This document shows, piece after piece, positions 27,972 through 40,188 of a stretch of DNA of 64,000 nucleotides (within the stretch, counting starts at the first letter, position 1; each line of letters begins with the position of its first letter). Source of the DNA: Rhodanobacter sp. OK091. GTDB taxonomy: Bacteria > Pseudomonadota > Gammaproteobacteria > Xanthomonadales > Rhodanobacteraceae. The position numbers were made by a program, and so were the translations under genes. The notes beneath the pieces were generated by a model. That model was not told where the DNA came from. It saw only the letters and a program-made list of their open reading frames with translations, and made no database searches. The stretch is taken from contig NZ_FRCH01000001.1 of NCBI RefSeq assembly GCF_900142825.1, positions 496,001-560,000 on the forward strand. The letters are read 5' to 3'.

Positions 27972-28286
27972 TCACCGATCGTCCCGCACCCAGATCGCGC
28001 CATCCTCTTCGCGCACCGGAAAACTCGCGATCGGCTCATACGCCGGCGGTTTCGTCACGGCACCTGTGCGCAGATCGAAGCGTGCGCCATGCCGCGGACA
28101 CTCCACCTCGAAGCCGAACACCTCGCCACCGGCCAGATCGCCGCCGTCATGCGTGCAGGTGTCCTCGACCGCGTACAGCGCGCCGTCGAGGTTGTAGACC
28201 GCGATCGGCGTGTCGCCGTCCCACACCACCTTGAATTCACCCGGCAGCAATTCGCTGCGCGTGCCGACCTTGATCCAACCGTTCAT
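27972..28286 (-). CDS. Rieske [2Fe-2S] ferredoxin
   Basis: A 104-residue soluble Rieske protein of the non-haem oxygenase ferredoxin type. The cluster ligands are in CTHDGGDL and, 16 residues later, CPRHGARFD. No signal or membrane segment is present, so it works as a cytoplasmic electron carrier. Its ATG overlaps the GNAT gene stop. A Rieske gene near sufBCDS is a recurrent arrangement, which suggests a function tied to Fe-S assembly or repair and not to an aromatic dioxygenase, none of which is present. Confidence 0.9.
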   Translation of the reverse strand: MNGWIKVGTRSELLPGEFKVVWDGDTPIAVYNLDGALYAVEDTCTHDGGDLAGGEVFGFEVECPRHGARFDLRTGAVTKPPAYEPIASFPVREEDGAIWVRDDR

Positions 28287-28831
28287 GCCGGCTGCCCGAC
28301 CAGATCCTTCACCAGCACCTCGAAGCGCAAATCGTCGCGGCGCGGGATGCCGAAGCGCTCGTCGCCATACGGAAACGGCTGGTATTCGCCGCTGCGCCGA
28401 TAGCCGCGGCGCTCATACCAGGCGATCAGTTCGGCGCGCTGTTCGATCACCGTCATGCGCATCGCGCGGCACTGCCACTGCTCGCGCGCGATGCGTTCGG
28501 CTTCAGCGAGCACGGCCTTGCCCAGGCCGCCGCCCTGGCGGTCGGGATCGACTGCGAACATGCCGAAGTAACCGGACTCGCCCTGCCGTTCCACATGTGC
28601 ACTGGCGATCAACCGGCCATCGCGTTCGGCCAGCAGCACGCAGCTGCGTGGCCGGCTCACGAGTTCGCCGACGGCTTGCGCATCGGTGCGCCGGCCATCG
28701 AGCAAGTCGGATTCGGTGGTCCATCCGCGCCGGCCCGAATCGCCGCGATAAGCGGATTCGACCAGCGCCACGATGGCGGGAATATCGGCAGCCCCGGCTG
28801 CGCGGAATACGGGGGAAGTAGGTTCGCTCAT
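28283..28831 (-). CDS. GNAT-family N-acetyltransferase
   Basis: A 182-residue acetyl-CoA-dependent acetyltransferase. The acetyl-CoA loop is DPDRQGGGLGKAVL near residue 95, preceded by the beta4 strand GYFGMFAV, with a C-terminal LIAWYERRGYRRSGEYQPFP segment typical of the family. The substrate is unknown. It overlaps the Rieske gene by 4 bases and is separated from the upstream reductase gene by 69 bp. Confidence 0.88.
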   Translation of the reverse strand: MSEPTSPVFRAAGAADIPAIVALVESAYRGDSGRRGWTTESDLLDGRRTDAQAVGELVSRPRSCVLLAERDGRLIASAHVERQGESGYFGMFAVDPDRQGGGLGKAVLAEAERIAREQWQCRAMRMTVIEQRAELIAWYERRGYRRSGEYQPFPYGDERFGIPRRDDLRFEVLVKDLVGQPA

Positions 28832-28900
28832 CGGCCGATGATAATGCGCACGCGGCCGGGATCACCATGATCTGCAACAGGCCTGGTGTGCGTGTCGCCG

Positions 28901-29836
28901 TCAAGCTGCCGGTGCGTGCGTTCTGCCGGCTTCGTATATCTTCAGATGCGCATAGGCCACCGCCAGCAAGGAGTGTTCGTCGCGCTGCCGATCGGCGCGG
29001 GCCAGCATGTCACCGATCACATGGTCGGCCTCGATCGCATGCCCGTGCTGCAGGTCGCGCAGCATCGATGCGGTCAGGCTCGAACCGACTTCGGTCAGCA
29101 CCCCGCGAGCGCGTTGCATGGTCGCCTCGCCCGGCGCATGGCCGCAACGCTCCGCCACTGCCCGGCATTCTTCCAGCAGAGTGAGTGCCGCAGCGAGACC
29201 GCCGGGTGCCGCCACGATGGCGCCGACCGATCCACGCAGCAGGCAGGTGATACCGGCCAGCGATGCCAGGAACACCCATTTGTCCCACATGTCCTGCAGG
29301 ATCGCGTGGCTGGGGCGCGCATCGAAGCCCACTTCCGACAGCGTCGAGGTGATCGCGCGCATGCGTTCGGACGCGCTGCCGTCGCGCTCGCCGAAAGTCA
29401 GGCTGTGCGACGTGTTGAGGTGCCGCACCGCGCCGTCATTATCCAGCGTGGCGGCGATCACGCATTGGCCGCCCAGCACGCGTTGCGCGCCGAACCGAGC
29501 ATCAAGAAGATCCAACTGGCGCATGCCGTTGAGTAGCGGCAGGATCGCCGTGTCCGGACCTACCGCCGGCGCGATGTCGGCCATCGCCTGTTCGAGGCCG
29601 TAGGCCTTGCAGCTCAGCAGGATCAGGTCGTACGGCGCATGCAGATCGGCGGCCAGTACGGTCGATGGTGTCGGCAGATCCGCATCTCCCGTCGTGCTGC
29701 GGATCGCCAGGCCATGCCGCGCCAACTGCGCTGCACGCCGCTCGCGCACCAGGAACGTCACATCGCGCCCGTGCTGCAGCAGACGTCCACCGAAATATCC
29801 ACCGATGGCACCTGCACCCACAACCAGGATACGCAT
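28901..29836 (-). CDS. 2-dehydropantoate 2-reductase family protein
   Basis: A 311-residue NADPH-dependent reductase of the PanE/ApbA family, which makes pantoate for coenzyme A synthesis. The N-terminal Rossmann motif is MRILVVGAGAIGGYFGGRL and the middle motif LLSCKAYGLEQA contains the conserved Lys. The KWVFLASLAGITCL helix opens the C-terminal catalytic domain. Many bacteria carry several ApbA-like paralogues, so the panE name is withheld. It starts 3 bp after the acyltransferase gene and is probably in the same transcript downstream of sufS. Confidence 0.85.
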   Translation of the reverse strand: MRILVVGAGAIGGYFGGRLLQHGRDVTFLVRERRAAQLARHGLAIRSTTGDADLPTPSTVLAADLHAPYDLILLSCKAYGLEQAMADIAPAVGPDTAILPLLNGMRQLDLLDARFGAQRVLGGQCVIAATLDNDGAVRHLNTSHSLTFGERDGSASERMRAITSTLSEVGFDARPSHAILQDMWDKWVFLASLAGITCLLRGSVGAIVAAPGGLAAALTLLEECRAVAERCGHAPGEATMQRARGVLTEVGSSLTASMLRDLQHGHAIEADHVIGDMLARADRQRDEHSLLAVAYAHLKIYEAGRTHAPAA

Positions 29837-29839
29837 GGA

Positions 29840-30754
29840 TCAAGCTCCTTTCGGTGTGGGGTTTGCCGCCGCGTACATGCGCGCCGCCTGGGCATCTTTT
29901 TCGCGCCACAGCGTGTTCACCCACAATTTGACGCGCCCGCGGAACGCCGCGTCTTCGTCGTAATCGCCGGTCAACCCGGCCTCGATCGGGAGCTCGCGCA
30001 CATGCACACGGATGTCGTGCACGCGTCCGGCAATCAGGTCCATCATCGTGCACGGGCCTTCCGGATAGACGATGGTGACGTCGAGGATCGCGTGCAGCGC
30101 ATCGCCCATCGCGTCCAGCACGAACGCCAGGCCGCCGGCCTTGGGCCGCAGCAGGTACCGGTAAGGCGAGGACTGCGCGTCATGCTTGGCCGGCGTGAAA
30201 CGGGTGCCCTCGGCAAAGTTCATCACCGATACCGGCATGTGGCGGAATTTTTCGCAGGCAAGCCGGGTCGCCTCCCTGTCCTTGCCCTGCAGCTCGGGGT
30301 GTCTGAGCAAGGTTTCCCTCGAGTAGCGTTTCATGAACGGAAAATCCAGCGCCCACCAGGCCGGCCCCAGCAGCGGCACCCAGATCAATTGCTGCTTGAG
30401 GAAGAAGCGCAGGAACGGGATGCGCCGGTTGAACACCTTCTGCAGCACCGGGATATCCACCCAGCTCTGATGATTGCACAGCACCAGATAATTGCCGTCG
30501 CGGCGCAGGCCGGCGAGTCCGTCGATCTGCCAGCGGATGCGGGTGAAGCTGTCGAACAGCCGATTGTTGACGCCTATCCAGCTTTCCGCGATGACGACCA
30601 GCACGCGCGAGCAGGCCAGCCGCACCGCGCGTATCGGCACGATCACCTTGAACAGCGTAAACACGAACAACGCCGTCACGTGCAGCACGATGTTGATCGC
30701 CAGCAGCAGCGACGCGAGCGGAATGCGGATCAGGCCGGGGAGCTTGGCGAACAT
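29840..30754 (-). CDS. PlsC-like lysophospholipid acyltransferase (YihG type)
   Basis: A membrane-associated 1-acyl-glycerol-3-phosphate-type acyltransferase of 304 residues. An N-terminal hydrophobic helix (residues about 10-40) precedes the acyltransferase box NHQSWVDIPVL (HX4D) and the EGTRFTP substrate motif. ATG 30754 fits family N-termini. A GTG at 30838, overlapping the sufS stop as GTGA, would add 28 basic residues and is a real alternative. It follows sufS on the same strand. Confidence 0.87.
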   Translation of the reverse strand: MFAKLPGLIRIPLASLLLAINIVLHVTALFVFTLFKVIVPIRAVRLACSRVLVVIAESWIGVNNRLFDSFTRIRWQIDGLAGLRRDGNYLVLCNHQSWVDIPVLQKVFNRRIPFLRFFLKQQLIWVPLLGPAWWALDFPFMKRYSRETLLRHPELQGKDREATRLACEKFRHMPVSVMNFAEGTRFTPAKHDAQSSPYRYLLRPKAGGLAFVLDAMGDALHAILDVTIVYPEGPCTMMDLIAGRVHDIRVHVRELPIEAGLTGDYDEDAAFRGRVKLWVNTLWREKDAQAARMYAAANPTPKGA

Positions 30755-30834
30755 GGGATCGATCGTGGGCAGGGGTATCGGCAGGATAATGCTCCGCCAG
30801 CGATGACGGAACCATTCGACCTTCCGCGGTCGCC

Positions 30835-32085
30835 TCACATCAGCAGCTTGCGCACCTTGAGCAGCGCGACGATGAACGTGTCGATTTCCTCACGCGTGTT
30901 GTAGAACGCCAGCGACGCGCGCAGCGTGGCGGGCACGCCGTAGAACTGCATCAGCGGATGTGCACAGTGATGGCCCGAGCGCACGGCGACGCCCTGCAAG
31001 TCGAGCAAGGTGGCCATGTCGGTGGCCTGGGCACCTTCCAGCAGGAACGAGATCACCGGCTCCTTTTCCTTCGCCTCGCCGACGATGCGCAGGCCGGGAA
31101 TCTCGCGCAGACGTTCGGTGGCGTAGGCGAGCAGGTTCTGCTCCCATGCGTGGATCGCGCCAAACCCCACCGATTCGTAGTAGTCGATGGCCGCCGCCAG
31201 GCCGACGAAACCGGCGATGTTCGGTGTGCCCGCCTCGAACTTGTGCGGCGGCTCGGCGAACGTGGTGCCGCTGAAGCGTACTTCGCGGATCATCTCGCCG
31301 CCGCCGAAAAACGGCGGCATCGCTTCGAGATGTTCGCGCCTTGCCCATAGCGCGCCGGTACCGGTGGGACCGAGCATCTTGTGGCCGGTGATCGCATAAA
31401 AATCGCAGCCCAGCGCCTGCACGTCGACCGGCCGATGCGGCACGGCCTGGGAACCGTCGACCAGCAGCGCGATACCGCGCTTCTTGCACTCACGGGCGAT
31501 CTCGCGCACCGGGTTGACCGTGCCCAGCACGTTCGAAACATGGGTTATGCAGGCCAGCTTCACCTCCGGTGTCAGCATCTCGATGTACTTCTCGACGATC
31601 AATTCGCCGCGCTCGTCGATCGGCGCCGCCTTGACCGTGGCGCCACTGCGCGCGGCGACCAACTGCCACGGCACGATGTTCGCGTGGTGTTCCATCACCG
31701 TGGTGAGGATCGCATCGCCGGCTTTCAGCCGCGGCAACGCGTAGCTGTAGGCGACCATATTGATCGACTGCGTGGTGCCGGAGGTGAGGATCAACTCGTT
31801 GCGCGACGTCGCGTTGATGAAGCGCGCCAGCTTGTCGCGTGCGCCCTCGTAGGCCGCGGTAGCCTCTTCGCCGAGCTGATGTACCGCACGCGCCACATTC
31901 GCGTTGTGCTCGCGATAATGCGCATTCACCGCCTCGATCACCGACACCGGTTTCTGGCTGGTGTTGGCGTTGTCGAGATATACCAACGGCTTGCCGTGCA
32001 CGCTTCGTGCAAGCAGCGGAAAATCCGCGCGGATGCGCTGGACGTCGAAGACGGTGGGGGTGGGGGTGGCTGCGGCATTCGTCAT
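30835..32085 (-). CDS. sufS: cysteine desulfurase SufS
   Basis: A PLP-dependent enzyme of 416 residues that takes sulfur from cysteine for Fe-S cluster assembly. The PLP lysine lies in AITGHKMLGPTGTGALW, the PLP-phosphate region in TSGTTQSINMVAYS, and the active-site Cys in RSGHHCAHPLMQFYGV. ATG 32085 matches family N-termini. An ORF extension of 15 residues was rejected. It lies 125 bp downstream of sufD; that gap holds a REP-like repeat, so expression may be uncoupled from sufBCD. No sufE or sufU gene is in the window. Confidence 0.95.
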   Translation of the reverse strand: MTNAAATPTPTVFDVQRIRADFPLLARSVHGKPLVYLDNANTSQKPVSVIEAVNAHYREHNANVARAVHQLGEEATAAYEGARDKLARFINATSRNELILTSGTTQSINMVAYSYALPRLKAGDAILTTVMEHHANIVPWQLVAARSGATVKAAPIDERGELIVEKYIEMLTPEVKLACITHVSNVLGTVNPVREIARECKKRGIALLVDGSQAVPHRPVDVQALGCDFYAITGHKMLGPTGTGALWARREHLEAMPPFFGGGEMIREVRFSGTTFAEPPHKFEAGTPNIAGFVGLAAAIDYYESVGFGAIHAWEQNLLAYATERLREIPGLRIVGEAKEKEPVISFLLEGAQATDMATLLDLQGVAVRSGHHCAHPLMQFYGVPATLRASLAFYNTREEIDTFIVALLKVRKLLM

Positions 32086-32111
32086 GGCGTGTTCGCTTCG
32101 ATGTGGTTCGG

Positions 32112-32158
32112 CGCGAGAGTGGCCCCTCACCCCTACCCTCTCCCCGCGGGGGAGAGGG
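32112..32158 (-). repeat. REP-like dispersed repeat, copy 1
   Basis: CGCGAGAGTGGCCCCTCACC leads into a CCCTCTCCCC...GGGGAGAGGG hairpin followed by TTTTA. The first 20 bases are identical to the reverse complement of 59925-59944, and the copies differ overall by one indel, one substitution and the loop. It sits between sufD and sufS, where it may end or stabilise mRNA. Confidence 0.75.
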
Positions 32159-32210
32159 TTTTACGGCATCTCCCAGCGTCCAGCATCACTGAAAGCATGG
32201 GAAGTGAGGC

Positions 32211-33533
32211 TCAGGCATTCGGCAATTGCGCGACCAGCATGACCGACAGATGCTCGCGCAACGCCTCGTTCGGCAAATCGTCCAGCACCGCGCGACAGAA
32301 CGCGGCGGTCAACAGCGCGCGCGCTTCAGCCAACGGAATACCGCGCGAGCGCAGATAGAACAGCGAGCGCTCGTCGAGCTGACCGACGGTGGCGCCGTGC
32401 GCGGCCTTCACCTCATCGGCATAGATCTCCAGTTCCGGCTTGGTGTCGATCTCGGCACCCGGCGACAGCAGCAGGTTCTTGTTGCTGAGACTGGCGTCAC
32501 TGCCATCGGCGCCAGGTGCCACCACGATCGCACCGCGGAATACGCCGCGGGCGCGGTCGTTGGCGACGCCGCGCCAGTTCGAAGTGGACGCCGTGTTCAG
32601 CGCCTGATGGCGGATCGCCAGCTGGGTGTCGATATGCTGGCGGCCGTGCGGCATGAACACACCGCGGGTATCGAACCGTGCCCCGTCACCAATCAGCTCG
32701 GCCCGCAGATCATGACGCACCAGTGCACCGCCAAGCTCCAGCACATGCAGCATCGCATGGGCACGCGCATGCAGGCGCACGCTGCTGCGCCGAATCAGGT
32801 TGGTACCGACCGCGACGCTCTGCAACAAGGTGTGATGCAGCCGCGCGCCTCCGCGCACTTCGATGTCACTGACCAAGGTGGCCAGCTGCGCCGGCCCGTC
32901 GCCGGAAACGTGCTGCTCGACCAGACTCAGCTCGGCGCCCTCGCCCAGCTCGATCACATTGCGCAGATGCCATGCGAGTTCGACTTCGGCCGCCGCGCCG
33001 ACGAACACCAGCTGTACCGGTGCAGCGACCTTCACGTTGGCGGCAACCCGCAACACCACGCCATCGACCGCACTCGCTGCGTTGACCCGGGCAAATGCAT
33101 CGCCTGCCTCGCGGACATCCCCGATCAAAGCCGGCCGCGCCAGCACGAAACGCAACGGTTCTGCGTCGCCGCGCAACGCTTGAGACAACGGCTGCAGAGT
33201 CAACCCGGCCGGCAACCTGTCGACCGCCGACAGATCCGCACGAAACACGCCGTTGACGAACACCAGCCGCGGTCCTTCGACGCCAGGCAGCGCGAATGTC
33301 GACGTATCCACCGCACGCGTTGCGGCAGCCGCATCGCCATGGGCAAAGCGGCGCTGCGCCAGCGCCCGCAGCGCGGTGTACTTCCAAGCCTCCACCCGCG
33401 TATCGGGCAGGCCGCCGGCAGCGAATGCCTCGCGATTCTGCTGACGCGCCGCATCCAGCCACGCGATACCGCTGACCGGCAGCGGCGCATCGAGCAGGGA
33501 CTCGACCAACGGCAGCGGTGCCGGCTGACTCAT
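32211..33533 (-). CDS. sufD: Fe-S assembly protein SufD
   Basis: A 440-residue partner of SufB and SufC in the SufBC2D scaffold. The C-terminal SufBD beta-helix core is recognisable from GEGAELSLVEQHVSGDG and the RHQALNTASTSNWRGVAND segment to the end, where FYLRSRGIPLAEARALLTAAF is the standard SufBD C-terminal helix motif. The N-terminus (LPDTRVEAWKYTALRAL) matches SufD and not SufB. Its ATG overlaps the sufC stop (ATGA). Confidence 0.95.
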   Translation of the reverse strand: MSQPAPLPLVESLLDAPLPVSGIAWLDAARQQNREAFAAGGLPDTRVEAWKYTALRALAQRRFAHGDAAAATRAVDTSTFALPGVEGPRLVFVNGVFRADLSAVDRLPAGLTLQPLSQALRGDAEPLRFVLARPALIGDVREAGDAFARVNAASAVDGVVLRVAANVKVAAPVQLVFVGAAAEVELAWHLRNVIELGEGAELSLVEQHVSGDGPAQLATLVSDIEVRGGARLHHTLLQSVAVGTNLIRRSSVRLHARAHAMLHVLELGGALVRHDLRAELIGDGARFDTRGVFMPHGRQHIDTQLAIRHQALNTASTSNWRGVANDRARGVFRGAIVVAPGADGSDASLSNKNLLLSPGAEIDTKPELEIYADEVKAAHGATVGQLDERSLFYLRSRGIPLAEARALLTAAFCRAVLDDLPNEALREHLSVMLVAQLPNA

Positions 33534-34288
33534 GCCGGGGCTCCCTCGCCGAGGCCGGCGTAGCCGTGCTCTTCCAGCTTCAGCGCCAGCGACTTGTCGC
33601 CGCTTTCGACGATGCGGCCATCGGCCAGCACGTGCACGAAATCCGGCACCACGTAGTCGAGCAGCCGCTGGTAATGAGTGATCATCAGGAACGCGCGATC
33701 GGGCGAGCGCAGTGCGTTGACGCCGTCGGCGACGTGCTTGAGCGCGTCGATGTCCAGCCCCGAGTCGGTCTCGTCGAGGATCGCCAACTGCGGTTCCAGC
33801 ACCGCCATCTGGAATATCTCGTTGCGCTTCTTCTCGCCACCGGAAAAGCCTTCGTTGACCGCGCGGTGCAGCAACTCGTCGGAGATCTGCATCACCTTGA
33901 GCTTCTCGCGCACCAGCTTTAGGAACTGCATCGAATCGAGTTCCTTCTCGCCACGCGCCTTGCGCTGCGCGTTGAAGGCCGCACGCAGGAAGTAGGTGTT
34001 GTTGACGCCGGGAATCTCCACCGGGTACTGGAACGCCAGGAACACGCCGGCAGCGGCGCGTGCTTCCGGCTCCAGCGCCAGCAGATCGATGCCGTTGTAG
34101 GTCACGCTGCCGGCGGTCACCTCGTAACCGTCGCGGCCGGACAGTACGTTGCCCAGGGTCGACTTGCCGGCACCGTTCGGCCCCATGATCGCGTGCACTT
34201 CGCCCGCATTCACGCTGAGGCTCAGGCCTTTGAGGATTTCCCTGCCCTCGACGCGGGCGTGCAGGTTTTCGATTTTCAGCATGTTCAT
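33530..34288 (-). CDS. sufC: Fe-S assembly ATPase SufC
   Basis: A 252-residue ABC-type ATPase of the SufBCD complex. Walker A is GPNGAGKST, the signature is NEGFSGGEKKRNEI, Walker B is LAILDETDSGLDID with the SufC-typical DETDSGLD, and the switch His lies in MITHYQRLL. The start was set at ATG 34288 because it overlaps the stop of the preceding lipoprotein gene as ATGA. A second ATG two codons later (MLKIEN) equals the usual SufC N-terminus. Confidence 0.97.
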   Translation of the reverse strand: MNMLKIENLHARVEGREILKGLSLSVNAGEVHAIMGPNGAGKSTLGNVLSGRDGYEVTAGSVTYNGIDLLALEPEARAAAGVFLAFQYPVEIPGVNNTYFLRAAFNAQRKARGEKELDSMQFLKLVREKLKVMQISDELLHRAVNEGFSGGEKKRNEIFQMAVLEPQLAILDETDSGLDIDALKHVADGVNALRSPDRAFLMITHYQRLLDYVVPDFVHVLADGRIVESGDKSLALKLEEHGYAGLGEGAPA

Positions 34289-34787
34289 TTCTTCGATTCC
34301 GCCGCCAGCGTGCACGGCCCGTTGCCTACCAGAGATTTGTAACCCTCGATGACACTGGATTTGCTTGCCGCACTCAAATCGCACGTGGCAACGACGGGGA
34401 CTTCCAATACTTCGCCGAACAGCGAGGGGTCCGACAGCCAACCGGCCCGAAAGGACTGGCCATCCGTCGACAGTCGCAATCCCCACGGCACGGTGTTTTG
34501 CGTGACGGTCAGAACTGGTACGTGGGCGCTCCATGCGAACCGCCGGATCGGGCCCACCACGAAATGCCCTTGCGCATCGGTGACGACCTCGAGCTTCCTT
34601 GCGGTGGGGGCAGTCTCGCCGGACTCATCCATCACGTCCGCCAGATGTATGCGCGCACCCGCCACGGGCTGGCCCGCCTTGACGACCGTGCCGGTAATCC
34701 GCGGCGCGGTCAGGTAGTGATGCGGCCAGGGCACGCAGCCGGCGAGCCCCGCATACATGATGTACATCAACCATCGATGGACCGGCT

Positions 34788-34791
<4 letters not shown>
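34285..34791 (-). CDS. predicted lipoprotein with carboxypeptidase-regulatory-like domain, inserted in the suf operon
   Basis: A 168-residue exported lipoprotein of unknown function. The signal sequence ends in LAGC (Cys19) after MYIMYAG. Residues about 30-105 form a beta-sandwich of the carboxypeptidase-regulatory-like kind ([19 protein letters not shown], later [10 protein letters not shown]). The C-terminus contains two Cys (CDLSAAS, GPCTLA) that may form a disulfide. It starts inside the sufB stop codon and ends inside the sufC start codon, each by an ATGA overlap, so it is fully embedded in the operon. Nothing like it is part of the canonical SUF machinery, whose proteins are cytoplasmic. 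Confidence 0.8.
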
Positions 34792-36265
<1,474 letters not shown>

Positions 36266-36269
<4 letters not shown>

Positions 36270-36727
36270 TCGGTGATGGTCTCGCCGGTTTTCACGGTGA
36301 CCGCAATCTTTCGGGTGTACGGCGGCAACGGCCTGAGCATCTCGGCCAGGCTGACCGCGCGCAGCGCGTTGTCCAGCACGCTGTTGATCCGCTGCCAGCT
36401 GCCGCGCACGCCGCATTGCGATTCGCGATCGCACTGGCCCTCGCCTGCACTGCATTCGGTCATGCCGATCGGGCCTTCCAGCGCCTCGACGATCTCGGCC
36501 AGCGAAATCTCGCTGGCCGGCCGGGCCAACCGGTAACCGCCATTGACGCCGCGGAACGACTCGACCAGGGCGGCGTGGCTCAGCGCCTTCAGCAGCTTGC
36601 TCACCGTCGGCAGTTCCAGATGCGTTTCGTCGGCGATCTGCGCCGTGCTGAGCACATCGGCCGGGTGCGCGGCAATGCAGGTCATCACCACGGTGGCGTA
36701 ATCGGTAAGTCGGCTGACGCGAAGCAT
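36266..36727 (-). CDS. Rrf2-family Fe-S regulator of the suf operon
   Basis: A 153-residue IscR/SufR-like repressor. The winged helix spans residues 1-65 ([20 protein letters not shown] then [12 protein letters not shown]), and three Cys (C92, C99, C105) can hold a [2Fe-2S] cluster that senses Fe-S status. As first gene of the suf operon it probably regulates itself and sufBCDS. The C-terminal part is longer than in E. coli IscR's effector arm. It is translationally coupled to sufB. Confidence 0.93.
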
Positions 36728-36756
36728 GGGTACGCTCGGGCCTGGACGGTCGAATC

Positions 36757-36783
36757 GGGACTAAAATGGTACTGATTTGGTGC
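36757..36783 (-). promoter_or_regulatory. candidate promoter/operator of the suf operon
   Basis: The minus strand reads ACCAAATCAGTACCATTTTA followed by GTCCCGATTCG, an AT-rich island 30-55 bp ahead of the Rrf2 gene. It loosely resembles IscR-type sites (imperfect inverted GT/AC-AGTC halves). The remaining part of the 242-bp gap to glnB shows no other clear signal. Confidence 0.35.
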
Positions 36784-36813
36784 ACCGCGGTCAATCCGCG
36801 CCATGCACCATGA

Positions 36814-37308
<495 letters not shown>

Positions 37309-37398
37309 CGCCATCGTCGCAGCTGTGCTGAGCGAGAGCATCTCGCCACTGCGCCGGCGGCTCGCTAAGCTGGCGCAGTCTTCCCATCTGTTGTTGCC

Positions 37399-39143
<1,745 letters not shown>

Positions 39144-39160
39144 CGCGCACGGATGATCTG

Positions 39161-39193
39161 AATAAAAAACGGCCCGGTACAAACCGGGCCGTT
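39161..39193 (-). terminator. strong bidirectional terminator between murU and secF
   Basis: AACGGCCCGGT pairs perfectly with ACCGGGCCGTT (11 bp, 4-base loop). On the minus strand it is followed by TTTTTATT, so it ends the yajC-secD-secF transcript and can also stop murU. Confidence 0.9.
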
Positions 39194-39216
39194 ACGTTTC
39201 GACAGAACCTGTGCGC

Positions 39217-40179
39217 TTACGGGCGCCGCGCCAGTTCCGGATTTTCCTTGGTGACCGGCATCAGATCCTTCTTCGACACACCCAGCCACAACAGGATCGG
39301 GCTGGCGACGAAGATCGACGACAGCGTGCCGACCACGATGCCGATCAGCATCGTCACGGCGAAACCGTGCACGGCAGGGCCACCGAAGAAATACAGCGCA
39401 CCCATGGTGATCGCCGTGAACAGCGAGGTGATGATCGTTCGCGACAGCGTGTTGTTGATCGAGCGGTTGAGGATCTCCTCGGGCTCGGCCTTGCGCGCCA
39501 GCCGGAACAGTTCGCGGATACGATCGAACACCACCACCTTGTCGTTGATCGAGTAACCGATCACCGCCAGCACCGAGGCCAGCACGGTCATGTCGAACTC
39601 GCGCTGGACCAGCGCCAGGATGCCCAGCGTCACCAGCACGTCATGCACTTCGGTGGCCACCGCCGCGATCGCGAAGCGGCGCTCGAAGCGTATCCACAGA
39701 TAGGCCATGATGCCGAGAATCACAAACACGGCGGCCACAGTGCCGTCGCTCTTCAGCTCGGCGCCGACTTCGGCGGTAACCAGTTCGCGGTTCTTCAGCT
39801 TGGCGTCGGGACGCGAAGCGTTCAGCGTCTTGACTACATCTGAAGCGATAAGGTCGAGGTTGACCTTGCCATTGGCATCAACCGCCTTCTGGTCTTCCTT
39901 GGGCTGCATGCGGATCGATACTTCGCGGGTACCGCCCAGGCTCTGCACTAATGCATGGTCGAAACCACCCTTCTCCAGCGCCGCGCGCACGTCGGCGATT
40001 TCCACCGACTGATCGTAATCGATCACCATCGAAACACCGCCGGTGAAATCGAGTGCGTAGTTCAGAGGCTTGATCACCAGCATCACAACCGAGGCGATCA
40101 TCAGGAACAAGGCGATGGCGATGCTGTACTTGCGCATGCCAAGGAACGGGATGTTGCTGTCGTGATTGAAAATTTCCAT
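39217..40179 (-). CDS. secF: protein translocase subunit SecF
   Basis: A 320-residue inner-membrane protein with six membrane helices. It works with SecD to drive late steps of Sec export with the proton gradient. It has the N-terminal helix MRKYSIAIALFLMIAS, a periplasmic domain with DFTGGVSMVIDYDQ, and the C-terminal RND-like helices with SVLAVIGYSINDKVVVFDRIRE. It follows secD by 9 bp. The N-terminus carries the typical MEIFNHDSNIPFLGMRKY extension. Confidence 0.97.
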   Translation of the reverse strand: MEIFNHDSNIPFLGMRKYSIAIALFLMIASVVMLVIKPLNYALDFTGGVSMVIDYDQSVEIADVRAALEKGGFDHALVQSLGGTREVSIRMQPKEDQKAVDANGKVNLDLIASDVVKTLNASRPDAKLKNRELVTAEVGAELKSDGTVAAVFVILGIMAYLWIRFERRFAIAAVATEVHDVLVTLGILALVQREFDMTVLASVLAVIGYSINDKVVVFDRIRELFRLARKAEPEEILNRSINNTLSRTIITSLFTAITMGALYFFGGPAVHGFAVTMLIGIVVGTLSSIFVASPILLWLGVSKKDLMPVTKENPELARRP

Positions 40180-40188
40180 GGTGGTTCC

